Source of the DNA: Bacteroidota bacterium
GTDB lineage: Bacteria; Bacteroidota; Bacteroidia; Palsa-965
Length of the DNA: 64,000 nt
Direction: 5' to 3'
Assembly: GCA_013298545.1 (NCBI GenBank)
Contig: JAAFIA010000005.1
Location: forward strand, 1 to 64,000
Shown: positions 1 through 8,930 of the stretch, piece by piece
Layout: the number at the start of each line of letters is the position of its first letter
How positions within the stretch are numbered: the stretch's first letter is position 1
The notes under the pieces: generated by a model
Seen by the model: only the letters and a program-made list of their open reading frames with translations
Databases searched by the model: none
Told to the model about the DNA's origin: nothing
Translations under genes and position numbers: made by a program

Positions 1-262
1 TCAATTGCTTTGTTTGAGTATGGGTAGGAATAAATGGAAAATAAGCATCTTGAAACTATCAAAGATCATACTGGATTGGGTCTATAACATGAATTGGCGA
101 TGTTCATCAGTAGATTTCCTTGCTCCATTCGTGTTTTATGAAACGAGGAGTAGAAGGCCGATGACAAAAATGTATTTTTAACTTAACGCGCATGCGAAAT
201 TTCGGGATCGGAAGAGGACTAGGTGCGAGCAACACGTTTTTGTTTTAATAAAAAATCAACGG
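1..262. other. Intergenic flank, no gene recognised
   Basis: This left edge holds no convincing reading frame or RNA structure. It lies downstream of the DUF4249 lipoprotein gene, which is transcribed leftward and stops at 263. I see no strong terminator hairpin or promoter box in it. Confidence 0.5.
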
Positions 263-1147
263 CTAATGATAATCGACCAACTCAAAGAAACTGATAGTCG
301 GATAATGCGCATTGAAATACCCATAGCCATTTTCCACATTGGTCGGATAGTTGATCGGTTCGCCAGAAAGTTGATTGACAAAAGACCCCGAACGTTTAAA
401 AGCCGATAAAAATTCGTAGTAGCCTTGACTGATATTGGAAACCGTTACTGCAATCGTATCGTTGTAACCAATGCCAAACAGCTCACGATTTTTGGCCAAA
501 TAACCATCCCCATCAAAATCAACATCGCTCAACAAATCAAAACTGTTGAGTTGATTTTGTCCGCGCTGGAAATACGAGTTGATGTCAAAGGTCGAATCGC
601 CTTGACTTTTGCGGTAATAATTCACCACATAATAATTTTGTCTGCTCTGATCATCGCGCATTTCGTAATGTACATACAACGATGTATCGCCATTCGCTAT
701 TTGAAAATAAGGCGCAACAGAATCAAATGCAACTTGCGGCGATAAATAGGTTGTTGCCTTCACCGATTTTCCTGTTTTATAATCCAAAACATGCAACGTA
801 TAGTTACCATAATTGACCAGCAACACATCAATGCTCGCATAAATCCCCGGAGCAAGTTTATATAAGGTATCTAATCCCGCAGGATGTTCGACCGTTACTA
901 GCGCACTATCAATAAGTATATCCGCAAGAAAATCGTCCGAAACAGAATCTTCATTCGCTCCCGAACTCAAGGCACTAAAACTTCGCGAAAGTCCAACCAC
1001 CATAATCTGATTCGGTACGATTTGCGATGACACAACCGTTTTTTGTTCTGCTGGAGGAACATCAATATCAATCGGATCTGGAAGGCATGACGACATGCTC
1101 GTTACCAATGCCAGCGTCAGTATAGAAAGTGAAAAAATGTTTTTCAT
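263..1147 (-). CDS. DUF4249-family outer-membrane lipoprotein
   Basis: A 294-residue protein starting with a lipoprotein signal peptide: MKN, a hydrophobic stretch and Cys21 after Ser-Ser. The Pro-Asp-rich segment after the Cys and the following beta-rich sequence fit DUF4249 proteins. In Bacteroidota these are usually encoded directly after a TonB-dependent receptor and are thought to be its surface or periplasmic partner. The receptor gene ends 5 bases upstream, so the two are almost certainly one operon. The ligand is unknown. Recognition rests on the lipobox, length and pairing, because I could not run a profile search. Confidence 0.8.
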   Translation of the reverse strand: MKNIFSLSILTLALVTSMSSCLPDPIDIDVPPAEQKTVVSSQIVPNQIMVVGLSRSFSALSSGANEDSVSDDFLADILIDSALVTVEHPAGLDTLYKLAPGIYASIDVLLVNYGNYTLHVLDYKTGKSVKATTYLSPQVAFDSVAPYFQIANGDTSLYVHYEMRDDQSRQNYYVVNYYRKSQGDSTFDINSYFQRGQNQLNSFDLLSDVDFDGDGYLAKNRELFGIGYNDTIAVTVSNISQGYYEFLSAFKRSGSFVNQLSGEPINYPTNVENGYGYFNAHYPTISFFELVDYH

Positions 1148-1152
1148 ACTAC

Positions 1153-3465
1153 TTAGAATTTAAAATTATAGGCGACTGAAGGGATGAAACCAAACAACCC
1201 TTTTGCTTGATATTTGAAGCCCCCATTACCATCTTCTGCCACTTCAATTTTGTACGGTTGCGCGCGGTTGTATAAATTATACGCACCCACCGACCATTCG
1301 CCCTGCCAAATCATCCACTTGCGATCCTCGCGCGATTTGAATACAAAATTCACATCCAACCGATGCGCCGAAGGAAGTTGAATCGAATTTTTATCTGCGT
1401 AAATTGGAAGCACATCTACACTTGTCAACGATGAATTAGGCATCAAGAAATTTCCTGTAATAGGCGTAAAGCGTTGCCCCGTGCTAAATACCCAAACCGC
1501 TGCAAACGTAATGCGCTTGGTGATTTCCCACGAACCCACAATCGAGAAATCGTGGCGACGATCATACCGCGCGAAAAATTCTTTTCCTTGGTTCAACGCA
1601 TCAAACTGGCGCGTTGACCACGAAAGCGTATAGCCAATCCAACCCGTTAATTTTCCTTCTGTGCGTTGTGCAAAAAACTCGAATCCATACGCACGACCTT
1701 TTCCACTCACCAATTCATCCTCATAATTATTATTCAAAATCAATACTGCGCCTTCGCGGTACTCAATCAAGTTTTGCATCCATTTGTAATATCCCTCAAC
1801 CGTAATCATCGTTTTCAATTTCCGAAAATTGAAATTATATCCCGCCGCAACCTGATCAGAATAAATTGGTTTTACCGCCTTCGTTACGGGATACCACAAA
1901 TCGGTTGGCAATGCCACAGAAGAACTCGAAACCAAATGCACGTACTGTGTCATGCGCGCATAACTAAATTTCAACGATTGATTTTCTTTAAAATTCCAAG
2001 TCGCCGATGCCCGTGGCTCTGGGCTAACGTATGTTTTTCCTGGCGAAATCAAAACAGACAAACGCATGCCACCCGCTACACGCCACAAGCTGTCTAGTTG
2101 CGCTTCATAATTGCCATAGAAACCCATTTCATGTGTATAAATTTTCTTGCCCTCATCAGAACGAAGAAAATCTGAAATCTCGCCCGATGTACTCACCACG
2201 TTTGGACGAAAAATATGTGTCGTAAATTGCATGCCATACCGAAACGTATGATCAGGATCTTTGAAATAACTGTAATCTGCTTTGCCTCCAAAATCCGCAA
2301 TCCGCGATTTCGTTAAGAACGTATTGCCCGGAATTGATGCTTCTACATCGTAACGGAAACGTGTATGAATCAACGAAATGTTAGAGAAAAGTTTTGCGTT
2401 GTACACATGGTTCCAACGCACGGTTGATGTGAAATTGCCCAACTTAAAACCACCGCTAAAAAATGCACCGCTATCATTCTGTACACTTGCCTTCAACACA
2501 TCATCGCCAATATAACCACTCACAAAAAGACGATCCTTATCGCTCAAGGTGTAATTTACTTTCAGATTTGCATCATAAAAATAATAGGGCAACACATTTC
2601 GTCCACCATACGCCAATTTAAATACTCGATCAATATAAGAACGGCGCCCAGAAAGTAGAAACGAACACTTGTCTTTAATGATTGGTCCTTGAAGCGTTAA
2701 ATGCGACGACAGTAAACCAATGCCCCCCGACGCACGAAACGATTGCTGATCACCATCTTTCATGCGAATATCCATCACACTCGAAATGCGTCCGCCGTAC
2801 TGTGCCGGAAAACCACCTTTGTACATCGTTACATCCTTCAACGCATCGTTATTGAAAACAGAAAAGAAGCCAAACAAATGCGAAACGTTGTACACAACCG
2901 CCTCATCGAGTAAGATCAAATTATCATCACCATTTCCCCCCCGCACAAACATCGCATTCTGGCCCTCGCCACCGCGCTTCACACCCGGCATCAATTGCAT
3001 GACCTTAATCACATCCGTCTCCCCACCAATGGTCGGAATCGAACGAATCTGATCAACTGGAATGCTAATCGCACTCGTCTGGGTCGATTTTACCTGCTCT
3101 TGATTGCGATCCGCTACAATTTCTACCACTTTCGTAACCGCCGAAGCCGATACCAGTTTAACATCTCGCGTTACATTCTGACTTAATTTCACAGGAATTT
3201 TTTGCGGCGCAAATCCAAAATAATTGCACACCAGCGTGTACTCACCCGCCGGAAGTGTGAGCGAATAAAACCCATACACATTGGTTGCTGTGCCTTTGGC
3301 CGTTCCCGGCGCACTCACAATCGCACCAATCACAACTTCGCCATTGGCAGAATCTGTAACATAGCCGCTAATGGTATATTCTGGTTGTTGCGCATGGAGC
3401 GCATTCGTGCTGGCCAACAAAATGAAAAGCAACAGCAACGTTTTTGAAAAAAGTAGAATGCGCAT
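1153..3465 (-). CDS. TonB-dependent receptor with carboxypeptidase-like regulatory domain
   Basis: An outer-membrane TonB-dependent transporter of about 770 residues. The ATG at 3465 is chosen because it begins a clean signal peptide (MRILLFSK, hydrophobic core, ALHAQ cleavage) and a TAttTTTG promoter box lies 18 bases upstream at 3484-3491. An in-frame upstream ATG at 3522 would precede that box. After the signal comes a CarboxypepD_reg-like beta-sandwich (YTISGYVTD, about residues 30-110), then a plug domain with a GGEGQNAMFVRGG segment, then a long beta-barrel ending in aromatic Phe (YNFKF). It probably imports a substrate with the DUF4249 lipoprotein. No SusD-like gene is adjacent, so a SusCD glycan system is unlikely. 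The substrate cannot be read from sequence. Confidence 0.9.
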   Translation of the reverse strand: MRILLFSKTLLLLFILLASTNALHAQQPEYTISGYVTDSANGEVVIGAIVSAPGTAKGTATNVYGFYSLTLPAGEYTLVCNYFGFAPQKIPVKLSQNVTRDVKLVSASAVTKVVEIVADRNQEQVKSTQTSAISIPVDQIRSIPTIGGETDVIKVMQLMPGVKRGGEGQNAMFVRGGNGDDNLILLDEAVVYNVSHLFGFFSVFNNDALKDVTMYKGGFPAQYGGRISSVMDIRMKDGDQQSFRASGGIGLLSSHLTLQGPIIKDKCSFLLSGRRSYIDRVFKLAYGGRNVLPYYFYDANLKVNYTLSDKDRLFVSGYIGDDVLKASVQNDSGAFFSGGFKLGNFTSTVRWNHVYNAKLFSNISLIHTRFRYDVEASIPGNTFLTKSRIADFGGKADYSYFKDPDHTFRYGMQFTTHIFRPNVVSTSGEISDFLRSDEGKKIYTHEMGFYGNYEAQLDSLWRVAGGMRLSVLISPGKTYVSPEPRASATWNFKENQSLKFSYARMTQYVHLVSSSSVALPTDLWYPVTKAVKPIYSDQVAAGYNFNFRKLKTMITVEGYYKWMQNLIEYREGAVLILNNNYEDELVSGKGRAYGFEFFAQRTEGKLTGWIGYTLSWSTRQFDALNQGKEFFARYDRRHDFSIVGSWEITKRITFAAVWVFSTGQRFTPITGNFLMPNSSLTSVDVLPIYADKNSIQLPSAHRLDVNFVFKSREDRKWMIWQGEWSVGAYNLYNRAQPYKIEVAEDGNGGFKYQAKGLFGFIPSVAYNFKF

Positions 3466-3483
3466 AAAGAGATGATCGTTCTG

Positions 3484-3491
3484 CAAAAATA
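3484..3491 (-). promoter_or_regulatory. TAttTTTG -7 box of the TonB receptor operon
   Basis: On the minus strand this reads TATTTTTG, matching the Bacteroidota -7 consensus TAnnTTTG. It sits 18 bases before the chosen start at 3465. No TTG is seen at the ideal -33 distance, so support is partial. Confidence 0.5.
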
Positions 3492-3545
3492 ACCTATTTG
3501 GTCTTAGCCAGAGACGCTTCATCTAAACGAATAGTTACAGGTAAA

Positions 3546-3797
3546 TTATTTTTTACGCACAGAAACAGCCGTTTTCTTCTTGGCCGAACGAATTTGCTTT
3601 AAAACACCCTTCAACGCCTCATCGGGCGTTTTCTTTCCCGAAATATCGTAGTAAAAACCATCAATCGTGTAGGTTGCACACCAAATTGGTTTTTTGTTGC
3701 GCTCCCGAAAACGCCAGAGACCAATCAAATGTCCATCGGTTAGTGCAAACAAATCTTCGAGTGTAAGCGCTTTTGTAGGGGCTGAAGTTTTAGCCAT
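3546..3797 (-). CDS. Small hypothetical protein, Lys-rich tail
   Basis: About 83 residues from ATG 3797 (MAKTSAPTK); an ATG three codons upstream is also possible. I do not recognise the family. The middle (LTDGHLIGLWRFRERNKKP, then a Trp-Cys-Ala-Thr strand and a Tyr-Tyr-Asp) looks like a compact beta fold, followed by a helix and a basic Lys/Arg tail. There is no signal peptide, so it is probably cytosolic. It is read leftward toward the TonB receptor with about 80 bases between, so it has its own or a shared transcript. Codon use resembles the neighbours, which supports a real gene. Confidence 0.55.
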   Translation of the reverse strand: MAKTSAPTKALTLEDLFALTDGHLIGLWRFRERNKKPIWCATYTIDGFYYDISGKKTPDEALKGVLKQIRSAKKKTAVSVRKK

Positions 3798-4071
3798 AAA
3801 AGTCAACGTGAATTGGAAGGCCGAAAGTACACTTTATGGTGCAATTAGGGATGGTAAACGTATTGCTCAATACCCAATACCGATTTTGCGCTCTTTGCGA
3901 AACTCTTTGCGCCCTTTTGCGGTTAAAAAAAGTGAATGATCTTGCAAACAACTACCCCAAAAAATGCACAAACAACCAAGGTGCGGAGCATCGAGATGAA
4001 ATCTGGTCACGATGCCTCTGGATTGGAACTTGGAACTTGGAACTTGGAACTTGGAACTTGGAACTTGGAAC
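3798..4071. other. Intergenic region with tandem repeat before the riboswitch
   Basis: There is no gene here. The first 200 bases between the divergent small gene and the riboswitch promoter show nothing recognisable. The right end is the 7-base tandem repeat listed separately. Confidence 0.5.
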
Positions 4072-4074
4072 TTG
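4023..4074 (+). repeat. Heptamer tandem repeat (TTGGAAC)7
   Basis: Seven perfect head-to-tail copies of TTGGAAC (4023-4071) are followed by a partial TTG. That partial unit (4072-4074) is in the right place to be the -33 element of the riboswitch promoter. Perfect short tandem repeats can gain or lose copies by slippage, which would change the DNA upstream of the promoter but not the box spacing. Confidence 0.95.
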
Positions 4075-4103
4075 AGTTTTGTAATCTCTTATTCTTATCT
4101 TTG
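4072..4103 (+). promoter_or_regulatory. Promoter of the SAM riboswitch-metH operon
   Basis: TTG at 4072-4074, 21 bases, then TAtcTTTG at 4096-4103 fit the Bacteroidota consensus TTG-N19-21-TAnnTTTG. Transcription would begin near 4110, just before the aptamer at 4121. Confidence 0.75.
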
Positions 4104-4120
4104 TCCCAGTTCTTTATTCA

Positions 4121-4282
4121 CTTATCCAGAAAGGCAGAGGGATGCGCCCGATGAAGCCTTGGCAACCTATTCGATTTACTTGAAAAAGGTGCCACCTCGT
4201 ACTCTGAAAAGAGATAGATAAGACGCTTATTTTTCAATAACCGCGATCTCTTCTGAACACTACGCAGAAGGGATTTTTTTTT
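4121..4282 (+). promoter_or_regulatory. SAM-I (S-box) riboswitch with terminator/antiterminator
   Basis: The aptamer spans 4121-4222. P1 pairs CTTATC (4121-4126) with GATAAG (4217-4222). The conserved core is visible: AGAGGGATGCGCCCGATGAA, then GCC...GGCAACC and AAGGTGCCA. Downstream, 4246-4255 pairs with 4265-4274 in a 10-base-pair stem (one G-U) followed by nine T, an intrinsic terminator ending 5 bases before the methyltransferase start at 4288. AAGAGAT (4209-4215), next to the 3' strand of P1, can instead pair with ATCTCTT (4246-4252) and disrupt the terminator. This is an OFF switch: SAM stabilises P1, frees the terminator and stops transcription. Lower SAM allows readthrough into the methyltransferase and metH. 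Confidence 0.94.
4246..4282 (+). terminator. SAM-riboswitch-controlled intrinsic terminator
   Basis: The stem is 4246-4255 / 4265-4274 with a 9-base loop and then T9 (4274-4282). It is the expression platform of the S-box riboswitch. Its 5' arm overlaps the antiterminator partner 4246-4252. Confidence 0.9.
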
Positions 4283-4287
4283 GTCCT

Positions 4288-5046
4288 ATGCAAACAACCG
4301 AACGATTCAGCAATCGTGTCGATGATTATGTGCGCAGCCGCCCGCACTATCCGCCCGCACTTCTCCAAAAACTGGAAGAGGCCGGCGCGTTGCATCGTGG
4401 AAATACAATTGCTGATATTGGCTCTGGAACAGGTATTTCCTCCAAATGGTTGCTCGATGGCGGCTACACCGTTCTTGGAATTGAACCAAACACAGCCATG
4501 CGCCAAGCTGGCGAAAATTACCTCTGCAACTATCCAAATTTTACCAGCATCGCCGCAACCGCACAAGATACAGGTCTGGATAAACATGCTATCGACACAA
4601 TTGTTGCTGCACAAGCTTTTCATTGGTTCAATGAAGAACAAGCGCGCACCGAATTCAAACGCATCCTTAAACCGAAAGGAACGATCATCCTTATTTGGAA
4701 TGATCGCCTCATCAACGATACCGATTTTTCAAAATCTTACGAAGATACCCTGCGCTATTTCGGAACCGATTACCAAACCGTCGATCATAAGCAAATCGCC
4801 GAAGCCTCGTTCGATCAGCTTTGGGGCAAAAATAAGTGGCAATGTGTTGAAGAACCCAATTTTCAAGACCTGAATTTCGACGCGTTGCAGGCACGTATTC
4901 TCTCCTGTTCCTACATGCCTCAAAAAGATCACCGCGATTATGAATTTATGCGGTATGTGCTCAAGAAAATTTTTGTACGCTACCAAGAAAACGGAACCGT
5001 ACGCCTCAATTACACCACCAAAGCTTATTTCGGAAGTATCGATTAA
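4288..5046 (+). CDS. Class I SAM-dependent methyltransferase (Methyltransf_11-like)
   Basis: A 252-residue cytosolic protein. Motif I is IADIGSGTGISSKWLL near residues 47-62, followed by the acidic end of strand 2 (VLGIEPN) and later a DTIVAAQAFHWF segment. This is typical of Methyltransf_11 enzymes similar to Trm9/UbiE-like small-molecule methyltransferases. The acceptor substrate is not deducible. It is the first gene behind the SAM-I riboswitch and ends about 30 bases before metH, so both should be made when SAM is low. Placing a SAM consumer under an OFF-type SAM switch is unusual unless it acts in methionine recycling. There is no Shine-Dalgarno; the start lies 5 bases after the terminator T-run. 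Confidence 0.88.
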   Translation: MQTTERFSNRVDDYVRSRPHYPPALLQKLEEAGALHRGNTIADIGSGTGISSKWLLDGGYTVLGIEPNTAMRQAGENYLCNYPNFTSIAATAQDTGLDKHAIDTIVAAQAFHWFNEEQARTEFKRILKPKGTIILIWNDRLINDTDFSKSYEDTLRYFGTDYQTVDHKQIAEASFDQLWGKNKWQCVEEPNFQDLNFDALQARILSCSYMPQKDHRDYEFMRYVLKKIFVRYQENGTVRLNYTTKAYFGSID

Positions 5047-5076
5047 CATCCCCAACCTTATTTGTCCAAAAAAATT

Positions 5077-8000
5077 ATGGCCAACATACACGAAGAAATA
5101 AAAAAACGCATACTCGTCATCGACGGCGCAATGGGCACCATGATTCAACGGCATAAGCTCGAAGAAGCCGATTATCGTGGTACACGTTTTGCCGATTGGA
5201 AACACGACCTCAAAGGCAATAACGATTTGCTCGTTTTGACACAGCCACACATCATTCTAGATATTCACCGCGCGTATTTAGATGCGGGGGCAGATATTAT
5301 AGAAACCAATACCTTCAATGCGCAGGTTATTTCGCTCGCCGATTATAAAATGGAATCGCTGGCGTACGAACTCAATCTTGAAGCGGCAAAAATTGCGCGA
5401 CAAGCCGCTGATGAATTTACCGCAAAAGATCCGTCTCAACCGCGCTTTGTTGCAGGTGCTATTGGGCCAACAAACCGAACCTGTTCGCTTTCGCCCGATG
5501 TCAACGATCCCGGATTTCGGGGTGTAACGTACGACGAACTTGTACATGCGTATTCCGAACAAATAAACGGATTGCTCGATGGCGGTTCCGATATTTTGCT
5601 CGTCGAAACAATTTTTGATACCCTCAATGCGAAAGCGGCTTTGTTTGCGATTCAACAAATTGCACAAGAACGCAACATCCGTATTCCGGTAATGGTGTCT
5701 GGAACCATCACCGATGCCAGTGGCCGCACCCTCTCGGGGCAAACAACCGAAGCTTTTTTAAATTCCATCTCGCACCTCGACTTGTTGAGCGTTGGTTTAA
5801 ATTGTGCGTTGGGTGCATCGCAAATGCGTCCGTACATCGAAGAACTTGCCGTGAAAGCGCCGTTTGCTGTGAGCTGTTATCCTAACGCCGGATTGCCCAA
5901 TCAATTTGGCGAATACGACGAAACACCGGAGATGATGGGCAAGCAAGTAAATGATTTTTTGCAAAGTGGTTTTTTAAATATCGTTGGTGGATGCTGTGGT
6001 ACAACGCCCGAACACATTCGCGAAATTGCGCGCCTAGCGCGCCTCACACGCCCGCGCACAAAACCAACCATCGAGCCATTCATGCGCTTGAGTGGATTAG
6101 AACCTGTTACACTTCGTCCCGAAAGTAATTTCATGAATGTGGGCGAACGCACAAACGTAACCGGCTCACGCAAATTTGCCAAACTCATCATTGATCAGAA
6201 ATTTGATGAAGCACTTGCCGTTGCTCGCGAACAAGTTGAAGGTGGCGCACAAGTCATTGATGTGAATATGGATGAAGGCATGCTCGATTCGGAAGGAAGC
6301 ATGGTGAAATTCCTAAACCTCATCGCATCCGAGCCCGATATTGCGCGTGTACCCATCATGATCGATTCGTCTAAATGGCCTGTCATCGAAGCTGGACTGA
6401 AATGCGTGCAAGGAAAAGCCATTGTCAATTCCATTTCGCTCAAAGAAGGCGAAGAAGCATTTCGTTACCAAGCTACGCGCATCAAGTATTACGGTGCTGC
6501 AGTGATTGTGATGGCGTTTGACGAACAAGGTCAAGCGGACTCGTTGGAACGTCGCATTCAAATTTGTAAGCGCGCTTACGATGTGTTGGTCCATGATGTT
6601 GGCTTTCCACCACAAGACATTATTTTCGATCCCAATATCTTTCCTGTGGCAACGGGAATGGATGAACACCGCCGCAATGCGCTCGATTTTTTCTTAGCTA
6701 CAAAATGGATCAAAGAAAATTTACCGCTTGCAAAAGTGAGTGGCGGTGTGAGTAATGTATCGTTTTCGTTTCGCGGCAACGATCATGTGCGCGAGGCCAT
6801 TCATTCGGCTTTCCTGTATCACGGCATTCAACATGGTATGGATATGGGTATTGTCAATCCTTCGCAGTTGCAAGTGTATGACGAGATTCCAAAAGATTTA
6901 TTGGAATTGGTTGAAGATGTTTTGCTCGATCGGCGCGATGACGCAACGGAGCGGTTGATTGTACATGCCGAGAAAGTAAAAGGAAGTGGCGGCGCACAAA
7001 AAACCGAACGCGACGATTCCTGGCGACAAGGAACCGTGCAAGAACGATTGACGCATTCGCTCGTCAAAGGCATTACCGATTTTATTGAAGCCGATACCGA
7101 AGAAGCGCGGCAGCAAGTTTCAAAATCGCTTGAAGTGATTGAAGGGCCGTTGATGAAAGGGATGAATGTGGTGGGTGATTTGTTTGGTGCCGGAAAAATG
7201 TTTTTACCGCAAGTGGTGAAAAGCGCGCGTGTGATGAAAAAAGCCGTGGCGTATTTAGAACCGTATTTGCAGGCCGAGAAAACGGCAGGGTCGGGCCGTG
7301 CGGCGGGGAAAGTATTGATGGCAACCGTAAAAGGTGATGTGCACGATATTGGAAAAAATATCGTCGGTGTTGTACTGGCTTGCAACAATTATGAAATTAT
7401 AGATTTGGGCGTGATGGTTTCGAGCGATAAAATTCTCGAAGCTGCTCGTAAAGAAAATGTCGATGTTATTGGTTTGAGTGGTTTGATTACACCTTCGCTC
7501 GACGAAATGGTGCATGTGGCCAAAGAAATGGAACGGCAAGGTTTTACCATTCCGCTTTTGATTGGCGGCGCAACCACATCGAAAGTACATACCGCTGTAA
7601 AAATTGCACCCAATTACAAGCATCCGGTTATCCACGTCAACGATGCTTCACGCAGTGTTCCGGTTGTTAGCGCATTAATTTCGCCCGAACTAAAAAAAGT
7701 ATTGGTTGCCGATTTGAATACGGAATACGATCGTGTACGCGAACAAAATGCCCGCGCAAACAGCGCCGATAAATACATTAAACAGGAAGAGGCACAAGCC
7801 AATCCGTTTGTGATTGACTGGAGTAAAACCACGCCAATAAAACCAAAAGTACTAGGAACGCAAGTGCTTGAAAATTATCCACTCGAAAAATTAATACCTT
7901 ATATCGACTGGACACCCTTTTTCCACAGTTGGGAATTGAAAGGAAGCTACCCGAAAATTTTCAATGATCCTGAACGCGGAGCCGAGGCAAAAAAATTATT

Positions 8001-8745
8001 TGACGATGCACAGAATATGCTGCAACAGATGATTGCCGAAAAATGGATTTCGGCACAAGCTGTTTTTGGATTCTGGCCCGCTAATGCCAACGGCGATGAT
8101 ATTGAAGTGTATGCAGACGATACGCGCGCGCAAGTGAACGCCAATTTTTTCACCATCCGTCAGCAAACAAAAAAGCCAACAGGTCAAGCCAATGTTGCTC
8201 TTGCCGATTTTCTTGCGCCAAAGCATACGGGTGTTTCAGATTACCTCGGTGGTTTTGCGGTAACTGCTGGAATTGGTGTGGACGAAAAAGTAAAAGCGTT
8301 TGAAGCCCAACACGACGATTACAACGCGATTTTGTTAAAAGCTTTAGCCGACCGTTTGGCCGAAGCATTTGCAGAGCATTTGCACGAGCGTGTACGCAAA
8401 GAATTTTGGGGCTATGCCGCCGATGAAAAATTATCTAACGAAGAATTAATCCGCGAAGCGTATGCGGGCATTCGCCCCGCCCCAGGCTATCCCGCGCAGC
8501 CCGACCACACCGAAAAGCCAACGCTTTTCAATTTGCTTGGCGCCGATCGCACAGCCATCACGCTTACCGAAAGTTTAGCCATGATGCCTGCCGCATCGGT
8601 TAGTGGCTTGTATTTTGCACACCCTGACGCGCATTATTTTGGTGTTGGCCGCATTAAACAAGATCAGGTGGCGAGCTATGCAACCCGTAAAGGTTGGAGC
8701 CTTGCAGAAGCCGAAAAATGGCTTGGTCCTAATTTAGGCTATTAA
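5077..8745 (+). CDS. metH: Cobalamin-dependent methionine synthase
   Basis: Transfers the methyl group of 5-methyltetrahydrofolate to homocysteine via methylcobalamin. The 1222 residues (ATG 5077) match the full-length E. coli enzyme, with all four modules present. The homocysteine domain has the zinc cysteines (Cys near 243 in LNCALGA and the pair near 306-307 in GGCCG). A pterin domain covers about 330-610 ([14 protein letters not shown]). The B12 cap and Rossmann module has the D-x-H-x-x-G cobalt-ligand motif (DVHDIGKN, His near 755). The C-terminal reactivation domain carries [12 protein letters not shown] near 1133. An in-frame TTG at 5062 is a weaker start. It is second in the SAM-riboswitch operon, so production should rise when SAM falls. 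A PduO-type cobalamin adenosyltransferase is encoded at 35.6 kb, so the cell handles corrinoids. Confidence 0.97.
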   Translation: MANIHEEIKKRILVIDGAMGTMIQRHKLEEADYRGTRFADWKHDLKGNNDLLVLTQPHIILDIHRAYLDAGADIIETNTFNAQVISLADYKMESLAYELNLEAAKIARQAADEFTAKDPSQPRFVAGAIGPTNRTCSLSPDVNDPGFRGVTYDELVHAYSEQINGLLDGGSDILLVETIFDTLNAKAALFAIQQIAQERNIRIPVMVSGTITDASGRTLSGQTTEAFLNSISHLDLLSVGLNCALGASQMRPYIEELAVKAPFAVSCYPNAGLPNQFGEYDETPEMMGKQVNDFLQSGFLNIVGGCCGTTPEHIREIARLARLTRPRTKPTIEPFMRLSGLEPVTLRPESNFMNVGERTNVTGSRKFAKLIIDQKFDEALAVAREQVEGGAQVIDVNMDEGMLDSEGSMVKFLNLIASEPDIARVPIMIDSSKWPVIEAGLKCVQGKAIVNSISLKEGEEAFRYQATRIKYYGAAVIVMAFDEQGQADSLERRIQICKRAYDVLVHDVGFPPQDIIFDPNIFPVATGMDEHRRNALDFFLATKWIKENLPLAKVSGGVSNVSFSFRGNDHVREAIHSAFLYHGIQHGMDMGIVNPSQLQVYDEIPKDLLELVEDVLLDRRDDATERLIVHAEKVKGSGGAQKTERDDSWRQGTVQERLTHSLVKGITDFIEADTEEARQQVSKSLEVIEGPLMKGMNVVGDLFGAGKMFLPQVVKSARVMKKAVAYLEPYLQAEKTAGSGRAAGKVLMATVKGDVHDIGKNIVGVVLACNNYEIIDLGVMVSSDKILEAARKENVDVIGLSGLITPSLDEMVHVAKEMERQGFTIPLLIGGATTSKVHTAVKIAPNYKHPVIHVNDASRSVPVVSALISPELKKVLVADLNTEYDRVREQNARANSADKYIKQEEAQANPFVIDWSKTTPIKPKVLGTQVLENYPLEKLIPYIDWTPFFHSWELKGSYPKIFNDPERGAEAKKLFDDAQNMLQQMIAEKWISAQAVFGFWPANANGDDIEVYADDTRAQVNANFFTIRQQTKKPTGQANVALADFLAPKHTGVSDYLGGFAVTAGIGVDEKVKAFEAQHDDYNAILLKALADRLAEAFAEHLHERVRKEFWGYAADEKLSNEELIREAYAGIRPAPGYPAQPDHTEKPTLFNLLGADRTAITLTESLAMMPAASVSGLYFAHPDAHYFGVGRIKQDQVASYATRKGWSLAEAEKWLGPNLGY

Positions 8746-8766
8746 AAAAAGAATCGTTTTTATGCT

Positions 8767-8810
8767 ATCGAAGTAGTTGATATGTCAACTACTTCGATTT
8801 TTTGTTTTTT
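8767..8810 (+). terminator. Terminator after metH
   Basis: A perfect 14-base-pair stem (8767-8780 / 8785-8798) with a TATG loop, then TTTTTTGTTTTTTT. It ends the riboswitch operon. Confidence 0.92.
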
Positions 8811-8930
8811 TAGGTCATGTGTTTTTAGCATCGCATCTAGTTAAAAAGTATGTAATTTTACCAACTAGTTACACGTCAATTGTCTGACACGGCGTTTTTG
8901 TATCAATAGTTATTCTTATATCGAAAGCTC

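Noticed and set aside
4234-4641. Open frame antisense to the methyltransferase and riboswitch
   Set aside because: It is a shadow of a gene with clear motifs and crosses the riboswitch terminator.
5062-5076. TTG start for metH
   Set aside because: ATG at 5077 gives the usual MetH N-terminal length; TTG would only add five residues.
6828-7388. Open frame of 186 codons antisense to metH
   Set aside because: It overlaps the cobalamin domain of metH, which is full-length and conserved, and there is no independent promoter.
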